A stretch of 64,000 nt of DNA from assembly GCF_002744755.1 (NCBI RefSeq), contig NZ_KZ319287.1:620001-684000 (forward strand), given 5' to 3'. The DNA comes from Leeuwenhoekiella nanhaiensis. GTDB taxonomy: Bacteria > Bacteroidota > Bacteroidia > Flavobacteriales > Flavobacteriaceae. A program made the position numbers and the translations under genes. Numbering within the stretch: position 1 is the first letter of the stretch; each line of letters starts with the position of its first letter. Under the pieces are notes generated by a model. The model worked only from the letters and a program-made list of their open reading frames with translations. It was not told where the DNA came from and ran no database searches. Positions 1 through 9,391 of this stretch are shown here, piece by piece.

Positions 1-3000
1 TTTATTGAGTTCTGGTTGATGGATCCTTTTATTTATGCGGAGAATGCAGCAAATACAGGAGGGAAACTGACCTTGAATCTGGGTAATATCTCTGAAGATG
101 TACTTAAAGACGGGCGTAAGCAGTATGAAAATGGGTTGCCTCAGGATGGCTCTGCCTCAAATACGGTTTCTACCGTGTGGGGTAAAGTGCCTACCAATCA
201 GGCTTTGATTTACGCTTTTGATACCGAGGGGCAGGCGCGACTCAATCAGGATGTAGGTTACGACGGGTTGAGTGATGATCAGGAAGCACTTAACTATCCC
301 GAATTTGCAGGGCTTGATGACCCTTCGGGAGATAATTATCAATATTTTGTTTCTGCGCAGGGTTCGGTTTTAGAACGCTACAAAAAATACAACGGGCAGG
401 AAGGAAACTCACCGGTAGATGTCACGCAGCAGGATCGCGGTTCAACCACTGTTCCTGATGTGGAAGATTTTAACCGGGACTTCACGATGAATACGGTTGA
501 CAGTTATTATGAGTATGAACTCGATATTAACCGTCAAAGTCTCAATGTACAAAACGAATATATCGTAGACCAGCGGGATATTGAGGTAACCCTTCAAAAT
601 GGGAACACCCTTCCGGTTACCTGGTATCAGTTTAAAATTCCCATCAGCCAGCCTACAGGAAGACAAGGCGGCATCAACGACTTTAGATCTATTCGCTTTA
701 TGCGCATGTTTATGAGCGGTTGGAGTCAACCGGTCGTTTTGCGTATGGGCGCGATGGATCTCGTGCGCGGAGATTATCGTCGCTATCTTTACTCGCTTGA
801 TCCCGACGAGTCAGACCCCGATACCGAAAATACCCGCTTTGAGGTGACTTCCGTAAATATTGAAGAGAACAGCAATCGCAACCCCATTCCTTATGTATTG
901 CCTCCCGGTGTTTACCGTGAAGAGCTTATAAACAATAACAACAACATTCGTCAGAATGAGCAGTCGTTGTCTATTGAAGTTTGCGATCTGGAAACTCAGG
1001 ACAGTCGTGCGGTATATAAGAACTTTAGGCTCGATATGCGCCAGTACGAAAACATCGAGATGTTTGTGCATCTGGAGTCTTTACTGAATGAGAACCCCGT
1101 TCAGGATAATGAGGTTGTTGCTTTTATACGAATGGGAACCGATCTTACGCAGAACTTTTATCAGATCGAATTACCCTTAACGCCAACGGCTTTAAACACG
1201 AGCAGTCCTGATTTGATTTGGCCGGAAGCCAACCGTTTAAAATTGCCATTGGAAGTTCTGGAAACCGTGAAAGCGACCTTTTTTAATGGAACTTTCAATA
1301 CGCTTCAGGATCAAATAACCTATTTTGATCAGGACGGAAACCCTATTGTAGACCCCGCGGGAACACCTTATGAGACCGGAAGAGTTCGGGTAGGGATAAA
1401 AGGAAATCCCAGTTTTGGGGATGTACGGCTGTTGATGCTGGGTGTTAAAAATGGAAACGATGAAGGTGGCAGAACCATATGTGCCGAAACCTGGTTTAAT
1501 GAATTGCGTCTTAGCGGACTTCAAAATCAGGGCGGTTGGGCCGGTATTTTAAACCTGGATGCCAATCTTGCCGATTTTGCGACCGTTTCAGGTACAGCCC
1601 GTCAATCTACAATAGGTTTCGGAAGCATAGATGCAGGGCCTAATCAACGGGCGCGCGAGGACGTGAAATCCTACGATGTGGTTAGTAATGTGGAGCTGGG
1701 ACAGCTTTTACCAAAGAAATGGGGGGTTAAAATTCCTTTCAATTACGCTAAAGGAAACCAGACGATCACACCCCAGTACGACCCGCTTTATACAGACATA
1801 AAACTCGAGCAGAGTTTAGCAAATGCCGCCAATGCTGCCGCACGTGATAGTATAGAAAACGTTGCCATTGAGCGAACCACCCGGGAGAGCATCAACTTTA
1901 TCGGCGTGCGCAAGGAACGTACGGGTGATAAAAAGCCTATGCCATGGGATGTGGAGAACCTGACATTTGCGTATAGCCACAATCAGGAAAATCATAGGGA
2001 TTTTGAAATACAGGATGCAGTAAATAAGAATGTGCGTCTGGGGGCAACGTATGGCTTTGCTTTCAAGCAAAAACCTATTGAGCCTTTTAAAAAGAATGAT
2101 TCCCTCTTTACGAGTAAGTATTGGAAGCTGCTGAAAGATTTCAATTTCAATTACCTTCCGGCAAGTGTAAACCTGACCTCAAATATCACGCGGCAATTCA
2201 ACAGACAGCAATTTAGAGATCTTTTGGCCAATGAAAACTTTATCAATACCACGCCGGTTTACGTGCAACGTAACTATCAGTTTGATCGCAACTTCACGAT
2301 AAACTTTCCAATATCGCAGTCGCTTCGGGTTAATTTAAATCAATATCAAAACCGGATTGTACGAAATTATCTGAATCAGGATAACAGTATTGACCCCAAT
2401 GCCGGTGGAGTTTACACAGAATTCTTTGATGTGGGTACTCCGGACCGTCACAATCAAAATATGCAGCTCAATTATGATCTACCCGTTGGAAAACTTCCGT
2501 TTCTTGATTTTGTAAAATCAACCTATTCCTACAGCGCAGACTTTCAGTGGACACGGGGGTCGTACCAGCTGCAGTCGCTTGAGGGAATTCCAGACCTGGG
2601 GAATTCGGTGCAAAATGCTAACACGCACACGCTTCAGACTACATTAGACATGAAGAGTTTGTATAATACGTTAGGTATTTCAAAGAAAAATTCCGGTCCC
2701 ACTTCCCGGGAGGCAAGAAGCCGGGCTGTACCTACGCTGGGTAACCCGCAATCTGCTCAGGGAAATCAGGCTCAGGCAAATTCAGGCGGAAGCAAAACCA
2801 AAGATTTACTCATAGATATTGCAAGCGGTATTAAGCAAATACAAATCAACTACGAGCAAAACAACGGAACTTACCTTCCCGGATATTTACCCGGAGTTGG
2901 CTTCCTGGGAACGACCCGTCCCACGACCGGCTTTGTATTTGGAAGTCAGGCTGAAATTAGGGATTATGCTGCCCGCCAGGGTTGGTTGACCTTGTATCAG

Positions 3001-4161
3001 GAATACAATGAGCAGTACAGTGAGATTGAAGGTCGAAAACTGGACATACAGGCGCAAACCAGCTTCCTGGAAGATCTGACGATTGATATTAATATGAATC
3101 GCATTTATCAGGAAACCTATGCTGAAAATTATAGGGTAAATCCAACGACACTAGAATATGCGAGTCTTACCGGGAACACTCTGGGTAATTTTAGCATTTC
3201 TACCCTGATGCTAGGTACAGCATTTAATACAAGTTCATTAGAGTCTTCTCTTAATTTCAACCGTTTCCGTGAAAACCGGTTAATAGTAGCTGAGCGTCTG
3301 GCTGAAGATTTCTATGGAAATGATCAGTACCCACGAGATGAGAATGGCTATCCGGTAGGCTTTAGCCGTTCGAGTCAGCAAGTATTGCTTCCGGCATTTT
3401 TATCTGCCTATACTCCTGGTAATGCGGAAAGTGTTTCGCTGGGTGCTTTTAGAAGCTTCCCACTGCCCAACTGGAATTTGAAGTATACCGGGTTTATGAA
3501 ATTTGACTGGTTCAAGAAGCGTTTTAAGCGTTTTTCAATCAATCACGGGTATCAGGCAGGTTATACGATCAATCAATTCAGAACAAACCTCAATTACAAC
3601 AGGAGCTTAAATAATGGTCCTGAAGATGCTCAGGTCAATCAGGCGGGTGATTTTATGAGTAAGACTTTATATTCAAACATAAATCTGACTGAGATGTTTT
3701 CGCCGCTGATCAGATTAGATTTTGAGATGAATAATTCGGTTAAAATACTGGCGGAGCTGCGCAAAGACAGAACCCTCTCGTTGAGTTTTGACAATAATTT
3801 GCTTACCGAAATTCACGGAAATGAGTATATAATAGGGCTGGGATATCGCTTAAAAGATATTAGATTTGCCACCAATATAGGAGGTAAGCGTACCATCTTA
3901 AAGAGTGATTTAAACTTTAAGGCCGACTTGTCCCTAAGACAGAATGAAACGATTGTAAGATATCTGGATGTTGATAACAGTCAGATTACAGCAGGGCAGG
4001 ATATTTACGGTCTTACATTTAGGGCAGATTATGCGTTGAGTAAAAATCTGACCGCTATTTTTTATTACGATCACGCGTTTGCGACTTATGCGATATCGAC
4101 CGCATATCCACAAACGACCATACGATCAGGTTTGACTTTGCAATATAATTTTGGAAATTAA
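1..4161 (+). CDS. sprA: SprA, type IX secretion translocon (5' truncated by window)
   Basis: This is the C-terminal part (about 1,386 residues) of SprA, the very large outer-membrane channel of the type IX secretion system, which exports gliding adhesins and other C-terminally tagged proteins. The frame is open from base 1 and begins FIEFWLMDPF, a stretch I recognise from SprA, so the start lies to the left. Family members are roughly 2,300-2,400 residues, so about 40% is missing. The sequence is rich in Asn, Gln and aromatic residues in alternating beta-strand patterns and ends in an aromatic strand (LQYNFGN), as expected of an outer-membrane barrel. gcvH follows after 12 bases, an arrangement I recall from other flavobacteria. 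The family call is secure; the boundaries at the left are not visible. Confidence 0.95.
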   Translation, partial: FIEFWLMDPFIYAENAANTGGKLTLNLGNISEDVLKDGRKQYENGLPQDGSASNTVSTVWGKVPTNQALIYAFDTEGQARLNQDVGYDGLSDDQEALNYPEFAGLDDPSGDNYQYFVSAQGSVLERYKKYNGQEGNSPVDVTQQDRGSTTVPDVEDFNRDFTMNTVDSYYEYELDINRQSLNVQNEYIVDQRDIEVTLQNGNTLPVTWYQFKIPISQPTGRQGGINDFRSIRFMRMFMSGWSQPVVLRMGAMDLVRGDYRRYLYSLDPDESDPDTENTRFEVTSVNIEENSNRNPIPYVLPPGVYREELINNNNNIRQNEQSLSIEVCDLETQDSRAVYKNFRLDMRQYENIEMFVHLESLLNENPVQDNEVVAFIRMGTDLTQNFYQIELPLTPTALNTSSPDLIWPEANRLKLPLEVLETVKATFFNGTFNTLQDQITYFDQDGNPIVDPAGTPYETGRVRVGIKGNPSFGDVRLLMLGVKNGNDEGGRTICAETWFNELRLSGLQNQGGWAGILNLDANLADFATVSGTARQSTIGFGSIDAGPNQRAREDVKSYDVVSNVELGQLLPKKWGVKIPFNYAKGNQTITPQYDPLYTDIKLEQSLANAANAAARDSIENVAIERTTRESINFIGVRKERTGDKKPMPWDVENLTFAYSHNQENHRDFEIQDAVNKNVRLGATYGFAFKQKPIEPFKKNDSLFTSKYWKLLKDFNFNYLPASVNLTSNITRQFNRQQFRDLLANENFINTTPVYVQRNYQFDRNFTINFPISQSLRVNLNQYQNRIVRNYLNQDNSIDPNAGGVYTEFFDVGTPDRHNQNMQLNYDLPVGKLPFLDFVKSTYSYSADFQWTRGSYQLQSLEGIPDLGNSVQNANTHTLQTTLDMKSLYNTLGISKKNSGPTSREARSRAVPTLGNPQSAQGNQAQANSGGSKTKDLLIDIASGIKQIQINYEQNNGTYLPGYLPGVGFLGTTRPTTGFVFGSQAEIRDYAARQGWLTLYQEYNEQYSEIEGRKLDIQAQTSFLEDLTIDINMNRIYQETYAENYRVNPTTLEYASLTGNTLGNFSISTLMLGTAFNTSSLESSLNFNRFRENRLIVAERLAEDFYGNDQYPRDENGYPVGFSRSSQQVLLPAFLSAYTPGNAESVSLGAFRSFPLPNWNLKYTGFMKFDWFKKRFKRFSINHGYQAGYTINQFRTNLNYNRSLNNGPEDAQVNQAGDFMSKTLYSNINLTEMFSPLIRLDFEMNNSVKILAELRKDRTLSLSFDNNLLTEIHGNEYIIGLGYRLKDIRFATNIGGKRTILKSDLNFKADLSLRQNETIVRYLDVDNSQITAGQDIYGLTFRADYALSKNLTAIFYYDHAFATYAISTAYPQTTIRSGLTLQYNFGN

Positions 4162-4173
4162 TTTAATACAACT

Positions 4174-4554
4174 ATGAGTTTACCAGCAGATTTAAAATAC
4201 ACTAAAGATCACGAATGGGTGCGTATTGAAGGCGATACGGCAACCGTGGGTATTACTGATTTCGCTCAGGGCGAATTGGGGGATATTGTTTATGTTGAGG
4301 TAGAGACTGAAGGCGAGACCTTAGACCGCGAAGAGGTTTTTGGTACTGTTGAAGCAGTAAAAACCGTATCTGACCTGTTCCTACCCCTGAGTGGTGAGAT
4401 TATCGAGTTTAATTCGGCTTTGGAGTCAGAACCAGAAATGGTAAATGAAGATCCTTACGGAAAAGGCTGGATGATTAAAATCAAATTTTCTGATGAGGCT
4501 GAATTGGATGCCTTATTAAGCGCAGACGTGTATCAGGAGCTTATAGGTGGGTAG
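4174..4554 (+). CDS. gcvH: Glycine cleavage system H protein
   Basis: Lipoyl carrier protein of the glycine cleavage complex. It shuttles the aminomethyl group between the P and T proteins and is reoxidised by the L protein in the cytoplasm. The 126 residues match the usual length. The lipoylated lysine is Lys63 in the motif [13 protein letters not shown]. The N-terminus ([10 protein letters not shown]) and the segment [17 protein letters not shown] are characteristic. None of the other gcv genes is nearby, so in this genome they are scattered. The gene lies 12 bases behind sprA and its last 8 bases overlap the next gene, so the three are probably cotranscribed. Confidence 0.97.
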   Translation: MSLPADLKYTKDHEWVRIEGDTATVGITDFAQGELGDIVYVEVETEGETLDREEVFGTVEAVKTVSDLFLPLSGEIIEFNSALESEPEMVNEDPYGKGWMIKIKFSDEAELDALLSADVYQELIGG

Positions 4555-4933
4555 ACTGCTGCGATATGGGGTTTATGGCTATACGCTATTTGTAGCGGTA
4601 ATTTGCCTGATGCCTATGCCGCATATAAATGAGGCGCCAAAGCATAGTGATAAGCTTGTGCACGTAATTACCTATGTGGTGTTTACCCTCTTGTGGTTTA
4701 CGTTTTTTTATATTTTACAGGCAAAAACTAATGATTTTAAACAGTCTTTGATAAAATCTTGCGGTTTTGCGCTAGTTTATGGTATAATTATTGAGGCATT
4801 ACAAGCATTGGTAACAAGCTCGAGATCAGCAGATTTTAATGATTTTTTGGCGAATCTGGTTGGTATTTGTGCCGCAGTATTAGTCATTTATGCTTTTAAG
4901 AGTCAATTTTTAAAAGTGAAATCAAAATTTTAA
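4547..4933 (+). CDS. VanZ-like small membrane protein
   Basis: Small integral membrane protein of 128 residues with four predicted membrane segments (about residues 8-24, 40-58, 70-92 and 98-115). The pattern 'HSDKLVH' after the first helix and '[11 protein letters not shown]' before the last are typical of the VanZ-like family, whose founding member gives low-level teicoplanin resistance; the role of the flavobacterial proteins is unknown. The best start is GTG at 4547, overlapping the end of gcvH by 8 bases, which suggests translational coupling. No ATG is available before the first membrane segment. Confidence 0.8.
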   Translation: MGRLLRYGVYGYTLFVAVICLMPMPHINEAPKHSDKLVHVITYVVFTLLWFTFFYILQAKTNDFKQSLIKSCGFALVYGIIIEALQALVTSSRSADFNDFLANLVGICAAVLVIYAFKSQFLKVKSKF

Positions 4934-4986
4934 TTTCGAGTTCAAGCCTTTTTTATTTAAATTAGCAATCCTTAACAACAAGATTC

Positions 4987-5715
4987 ATGGAACCTAAGAA
5001 AAATCCTAAAGCAGATCTGTCTAAAAGAAGTGTACTCTTCTTTCAGTTAGGTCTTATTTTGATACTCGGGCTGACGTATATGGCTATCGAGTGGAAAACG
5101 TATGAGAAAGAGGCCATTGATATCGGACAGCTTCAAATGGATGACGAGCTGGAAGAAGACGTGCCGATTACAGAGTTAAACACTCCACCACCACCACCAC
5201 CGCCACCACCACCACCACCAGCACCCGAAATCATCGAGGTTGTTGAGGATGATAAAGAAATTGAAGAAACCGTAATCGAATCTACTGAAACCAGTCAGGA
5301 AGAAGAAATCGTAGAGGTTGAAGAAGTTTCTTTTGAGGAAGAAGAAGTTATTGAAGACGTTCCTTTTGCAGTTATCGAAAACGTACCGGTTTATCCTGGT
5401 TGTGAAAACGAAAAAGGAAACGACGCCAAAAAAGCGTGTATGTCTGAAAAGATCAGTCAATTCGTAAACCGCAAGTTCAACACGGAGCTTGGTAGTGAAT
5501 TAGGTCTTTCTGGTATTAATCGTATTTATGTGCGTTTCAAAATTGATCAAAAAGGAAATATAGTAGACATAGGATCCCGTGGTCCGCACCCGCGTCTAGA
5601 ATCTGAAGCAGAGCGTGTAATCAAGTTATTACCGCAAATGACTCCAGGTAAGCAGCGTGGTAAGGCAGTTGGGGTACTTTACTCACTTCCTATCGTATTT
5701 CAGGTACAGGATTAA
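4987..5715 (+). CDS. TonB family energy transducer, paralogue 1
   Basis: TonB-like protein of 242 residues that would couple the inner-membrane proton gradient to outer-membrane transporters. It has a short cytoplasmic N-terminus, one membrane anchor (about residues 16-35, FQLGLILILGLTYMAIE), a periplasmic linker with 12 consecutive prolines followed by a Glu-rich stretch, and a TonB C-terminal domain (about 130-242) starting at VPVYPGCENE and ending YSLPIVFQVQD. The proline run is coded almost only by CCA. A clear terminator follows at 5740. The next gene is a paralogue with the same layout, and the same C-terminal domain recurs in remB and in the M56 protein at 47152. Confidence 0.93.
   Translation: MEPKKNPKADLSKRSVLFFQLGLILILGLTYMAIEWKTYEKEAIDIGQLQMDDELEEDVPITELNTPPPPPPPPPPPPAPEIIEVVEDDKEIEETVIESTETSQEEEIVEVEEVSFEEEEVIEDVPFAVIENVPVYPGCENEKGNDAKKACMSEKISQFVNRKFNTELGSELGLSGINRIYVRFKIDQKGNIVDIGSRGPHPRLESEAERVIKLLPQMTPGKQRGKAVGVLYSLPIVFQVQD
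5185..5220 (+). repeat. CCA trinucleotide tract (poly-proline)
   Basis: Twelve in-frame proline codons, eleven CCA and one CCG (the sixth), inside the periplasmic linker of the first TonB gene. Such a tract can change length by slippage in steps of three bases without breaking the frame. Confidence 0.9.
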
Positions 5716-5739
5716 TCCTAATAATCTGGTAAAATATCA

Positions 5740-5773
5740 AAACCCGTCCGCGAAAGCGAGACGGGTTTTTTTA
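5740..5773 (+). terminator. Rho-independent terminator after TonB paralogue 1
   Basis: Inverted repeat with arms AACCCGTC and GACGGGTT (inner pairing CGC/GCG, GAAA loop) followed by seven T residues. It lies 25 bases behind the stop codon of the TonB gene, so the second TonB gene probably has its own promoter or depends on readthrough. Confidence 0.9.
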
Positions 5774-5826
5774 TGGCAAGCTTCTTGTTAAAGTTTTAAG
5801 TATTAGTAACCATTAAAACTTTATTT

Positions 5827-6603
5827 ATGAGTAATTCTCAACAAAGCGAATCTCGCGCTCGGCAAAGCGCAGATCGCACAACAAGCAAGCGCGATGTAAA
5901 TCTACGAAAAAACACGGTTGTGTATTTTCAAATGGGTTTAATCGTGGCGCTCACGTTAGCAATTGTAGTGCTAGAACTCAAATCTCCAATTACCCGATAT
6001 GAAACGCCCCCGGCGCCAGACATCGCAACGCTATCTTTGGATGACTGGAGCGAACCCTTAAGGCGTGAGGAGGTAAAACAAGAGCCGCCTAAAGCACCAG
6101 ACGTATCAGAGCTTTTACCGCCTGTGATAGAAGAAGATGATGTCAAAATTCCTGATTTTACTTTTGTAGACCCTGTGCCTCCCACTACCGATGGTCCGAT
6201 TACTGATGAAAGTTTTGAGCCAATTCCTGATGAGCCCGTTGAGACTACTTCTTTTATTGTAGTTGAGCGCGTTCCGGTTTTTCCGGGATGTGAGGGCTTT
6301 AATTCTAATGAAGAGCTAAAAGCCTGTATGCAGGAAAAAATGAATCAGTTCATTAATCGTAATTTTGATACAGGCATTGGGGAGCGCTATGGTCTGCAAG
6401 GCGTCAATAAAGTAGATATTCAGTTTACTATTGATGAATTTGGCAAGGTAATCGATCTGAAAACCCGTGCTCCACACCCCGCTCTAGAAGAAGAGGCCTT
6501 GCGCGTTATGGAAAAATTACCTCAAATGGAGCCCGGTAAGCAACGGGATCGCAATGTGCGTGTTATTTATTATCAACCCATAAAATTTAAGGTTCAGGAC
6601 TAA
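5827..6603 (+). CDS. TonB family energy transducer, paralogue 2
   Basis: Second TonB-like protein, 258 residues. It has a basic N-terminus of about 35 residues rich in Ser, Arg and Gln, one membrane anchor (about 36-55, MGLIVALTLAIVVLELK), an acidic Pro-rich linker and a TonB C-terminal domain (about 145-258) beginning VERVPVFPGCEGF and ending QPIKFKVQD. The linker lacks the long homopolymeric proline run of its neighbour, and the C-terminal domain is diverged, so this is an old duplication. It is bracketed by terminators at 5740 and 6625 and may be a single-gene unit. Confidence 0.92.
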   Translation: MSNSQQSESRARQSADRTTSKRDVNLRKNTVVYFQMGLIVALTLAIVVLELKSPITRYETPPAPDIATLSLDDWSEPLRREEVKQEPPKAPDVSELLPPVIEEDDVKIPDFTFVDPVPPTTDGPITDESFEPIPDEPVETTSFIVVERVPVFPGCEGFNSNEELKACMQEKMNQFINRNFDTGIGERYGLQGVNKVDIQFTIDEFGKVIDLKTRAPHPALEEEALRVMEKLPQMEPGKQRDRNVRVIYYQPIKFKVQD

Positions 6604-6624
6604 AGATTACTTTTCTAAGTTAGT

Positions 6625-6658
6625 ACAGCCCGCCTCATAAGGCGGGCTGTTTGTTTTT
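6625..6658 (+). terminator. Rho-independent terminator after TonB paralogue 2
   Basis: Perfect 10-bp stem, ACAGCCCGCC and GGCGGGCTGT with a six-base loop (TCATAA), followed by a T-rich run. It lies 21 bases behind the stop codon. Confidence 0.92.
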
Positions 6659-6751
6659 AGTCCCTGATGGGTGTGTTTGAAAGTATTCGAGTCTGTAAAA
6701 AGAGGATGTTGAAAAAATAGTATCTTTCCGGCTCCTAAATCTCATAAGTTC

Positions 6752-8854
6752 ATGTCATTCAAGACTTTTGCTGCAGGCATAGCCTTTTTTTTAGTTTCTG
6801 CGTTGCAGGCTCAGCTTATCACCGGTAACTTTGAACAGTATCCTACTTTTGAAGAATGTGAAGAGGTTGCGGCCGTTGAACTTTCGGCTTGCTTCAATGA
6901 GACCCTGATCAATAAAATAAAAGCTGAATTTAATATGCCTCAACGGGTTATTGATGAGCAGTATCAGGGTGACCTGGTGGTGCTTTTTGAAGTTACTGAA
7001 GAGGGAAAGTTTGAGTTGCTGCACGTCACCGGTATTTATGAGGAATTACGCAGCGAAATCACCCGCGTATTTACTGAATTGCCTCAGATAAAACCGGCAA
7101 CCTACAATGCCCGTCCAACGTATATGCAGTTTAATATGCCTATACCTATTCCGTTTTCTAAAGATTCTTCCGCAGTTAAAGAGTTTAAAACAGGAGCCGT
7201 ACCCGTCAAAAAGCTTGAGGAGCAAAGTGAGTACGATGCAATAAAAACCTTTCCGTTTGAAAATAGAGAATACCATTCACAATTATTCATTCCGTTTTCT
7301 CATGAAACCTACAGTCGGTTTGATCAGGAGCTCAACCGGGTAGGCACCAATACGCATACGGCAGGAAAGCCGTTTACTTACGATAATGTCAATGCTTATT
7401 ACGACTTTAAAGAAGCTCGTGAAGGTTTATATAAAAAAAAAGAGTCGTGGTTTGGGCGTAAATTGTGGAATGAGCATATGGTTACCCTGCAAGGGGAGGA
7501 TTATTGGTTTACTTTAGATCCGGCTGCAGACCTTCAGTTGGGCTTTGAGACGGACGATAATGAAGATCAAAGTTTTACCTATAACAATACGCGTGCGGTT
7601 ATCTTTCAGGGTGGTCTGGGGAAGAATTTAAATTTCTACACCGTGGTTTACGAGAGTCAGGGCACTTTTGCAGGTTATTTTAATAGATTCGCACGATCTA
7701 TCAGACCTGACGGAGGTAATCCAGCCATTGTTCCCGGAAGGGGGGTAGCTGCAGAATCTGCTTCCGGAGATTTTGATTATCCGGTTGCCGAAGGCTATCT
7801 TTCCTATACGCCAAATAAATACTTCAATTTTCAGTTTGGTCACGGTAAAAATTTTATAGGTGACGGTTACCGTTCTCTTTTGCTTTCAGATAATGCGAGT
7901 CCGTACCCATTTTTTAAGCTGAATACTACCTTCTGGAAACTTAAATATACCAATACCTGGATGTCGTTACGCGATGTGCGGCCTGAAGTTGTTGCAGACG
8001 GCTCTTTTAAAACCAAATATATGGCTAACCATTATTTGAGTTTAAATGTGACTAAAAGACTGAATATTGGGCTTTTTGAAAACGTAATCTGGACTAACGA
8101 TAACGATCGGGGCTTTGACCTTAATTATTTAAATCCTGTAATTTTTTACAGGGCGATTGAATTTTCCACGGGTTCTCGGGGAGGTAACGCCCTGATCGGG
8201 TTGAGTGGGAAATACAAATTCAGCGATCGCTTTAATGCCTATGCTCAGGTCATTATTGATGAATTTTCTACCGGAGCCGTTTTTAGTAATACGAAGTCGT
8301 TTCAGAATAAACAAGGCGTACAGCTTGGTTTTAAATACTACGATGCTTTTAATGTAGATAACTTACAGCTACAATTGGAGTTTAATCAGGTACGGCCGTA
8401 TGTTTATTCTAATAATGAGATAGAACTCAATTACGGGCATAACAATCAGTCTATGGCGCACTTGTGGGGAGCGAATTTTAGAGAGCTTATCGCTATTGCG
8501 CGTTACCGCAACGACAGGTGGTTTGGTGCAGCCAAAATTATTTATGGAGAACGCGGCTTTGAGATTGGGGATATCGATCAGGTCTATTACGGTGGAAGCA
8601 TTTACGGAAATGATGAAAATATACCATCTGAATTGGGTATAGAAATAGGACAGGGAAATAGAGCCAACACCTTTTTGGGTAATGTTGAAGTGGGGTACTT
8701 GGTAAACCCATCTACAAACCTGAAACTTTATGCCTCCGTTTTGTATAGAGATCACCGCATTGAGCAGTTTGATCCTGTAAATCTTGCAGAACGTACAGTT
8801 TGGGTGAATTTTGGTTTTAGGACCGATTTGTTCAACTGGTATTTTGACTATTAA
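6752..8854 (+). CDS. remB: RemB-like outer-membrane gliding protein
   Basis: 700-residue exported protein. It has a signal peptide (about 1-20, ending LQAQ), an N-terminal domain (about 26-135) that aligns with the TonB C-terminal domains of the two upstream genes (PxFEECEEV, then ELSACFNETLINKIKAEF, then ITRVFTELPQIKPATYN), and a long beta-strand-rich part that ends in Tyr (LFNWYFDY), typical of an outer-membrane barrel. Position after sprA, gcvH and tonB and overall length match RemB of Flavobacterium johnsoniae, a protein linked to gliding motility. The family assignment rests on my memory of that gene order and on length, so the name is probable rather than certain; the barrel plus TonB-like N-terminus is seen directly. 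Confidence 0.72.
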   Translation: MSFKTFAAGIAFFLVSALQAQLITGNFEQYPTFEECEEVAAVELSACFNETLINKIKAEFNMPQRVIDEQYQGDLVVLFEVTEEGKFELLHVTGIYEELRSEITRVFTELPQIKPATYNARPTYMQFNMPIPIPFSKDSSAVKEFKTGAVPVKKLEEQSEYDAIKTFPFENREYHSQLFIPFSHETYSRFDQELNRVGTNTHTAGKPFTYDNVNAYYDFKEAREGLYKKKESWFGRKLWNEHMVTLQGEDYWFTLDPAADLQLGFETDDNEDQSFTYNNTRAVIFQGGLGKNLNFYTVVYESQGTFAGYFNRFARSIRPDGGNPAIVPGRGVAAESASGDFDYPVAEGYLSYTPNKYFNFQFGHGKNFIGDGYRSLLLSDNASPYPFFKLNTTFWKLKYTNTWMSLRDVRPEVVADGSFKTKYMANHYLSLNVTKRLNIGLFENVIWTNDNDRGFDLNYLNPVIFYRAIEFSTGSRGGNALIGLSGKYKFSDRFNAYAQVIIDEFSTGAVFSNTKSFQNKQGVQLGFKYYDAFNVDNLQLQLEFNQVRPYVYSNNEIELNYGHNNQSMAHLWGANFRELIAIARYRNDRWFGAAKIIYGERGFEIGDIDQVYYGGSIYGNDENIPSELGIEIGQGNRANTFLGNVEVGYLVNPSTNLKLYASVLYRDHRIEQFDPVNLAERTVWVNFGFRTDLFNWYFDY

Positions 8855-8869
8855 CTAAAACATTTAGCT

Positions 8870-9277
8870 TTGAAATTATTAAGAAACAGTATTGCAGTTT
8901 TTATGCTCCTCATCTTGAGTTCTTGCGAAAAGAAAACTGAAAAACCGGAAATCATCTTTGATTCCAATTTTGCACACGTAGTCTATTTTTGGCTAAATAA
9001 TCCGGATAGTGCCGAAGACCGTGCTGAATTTGAAAAAGCCTTGAAGCAATTCTTAAACACGAGCGAATACGCGCAAACCAAATTTATAGGCAAGCCTGCT
9101 AACACACCTCGTGATGTGGTAGATAATAGTTGGACGTATTCTATAATCCTAACCTTTCCATCAAAAGAAATTCAGGATCAGTATCAAAAAGAGCCAGTGC
9201 ATCTCAAGTTTGTTGAAGAAGCTTCGCATTTGTGGGAGCGGGTACAGGTTTACGATGCGGTGGGTATAGGTCATTAA
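8870..9277 (+). CDS. Dabb-domain (stress-responsive A/B barrel) lipoprotein
   Basis: 135-residue predicted lipoprotein: short signal peptide and lipobox (LILSSC, Cys19), then a Dabb-type ferredoxin-like barrel (about 33-130) with the typical start FAHVVYFWLNNPDS and the typical end HLKFVEEASHLWERVQVYDAVG. Dabb proteins form small alpha+beta dimers; the function of secreted members is unknown. The start is TTG at 8870, which gives a clean MKLLRNS signal sequence; no ATG is available. It begins 15 bases behind remB and is probably cotranscribed with it. Confidence 0.85.
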   Translation: MKLLRNSIAVFMLLILSSCEKKTEKPEIIFDSNFAHVVYFWLNNPDSAEDRAEFEKALKQFLNTSEYAQTKFIGKPANTPRDVVDNSWTYSIILTFPSKEIQDQYQKEPVHLKFVEEASHLWERVQVYDAVGIGH

Positions 9278-9342
9278 TTTTTATAGTAAGGCCGGCCCTT
9301 GATTTATTAAAACCAGAGGCTTTTAGATATCTTCAAGAACCC

Positions 9343-9373
9343 TTGTGCAGATGCCGTGTGTGTGGTATCTTTG
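9343..9373 (+). promoter_or_regulatory. Bacteroidota-type promoter for ctaB
   Basis: -7 element TATCTTTG at 9366-9373 with a TTG core (9343-9345) 20 bases upstream as a candidate -33 element. It places transcription start near 9380, which excludes the GTG at 9356 as start of the following gene. Confidence 0.6.
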
Positions 9374-9391
9374 CACGACTTTTTAAAGCCC

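Noticed and set aside
5185-5220. Short tandem repeat as a CRISPR-like array
   Set aside because: Trinucleotide period, in frame with proline codons, no spacers.
5176-5460. Antisense frame of 94 residues with a long tryptophan run
   Set aside because: It is the complement of the CCA proline tract and has no promoter or family; the tonB frame is certain.
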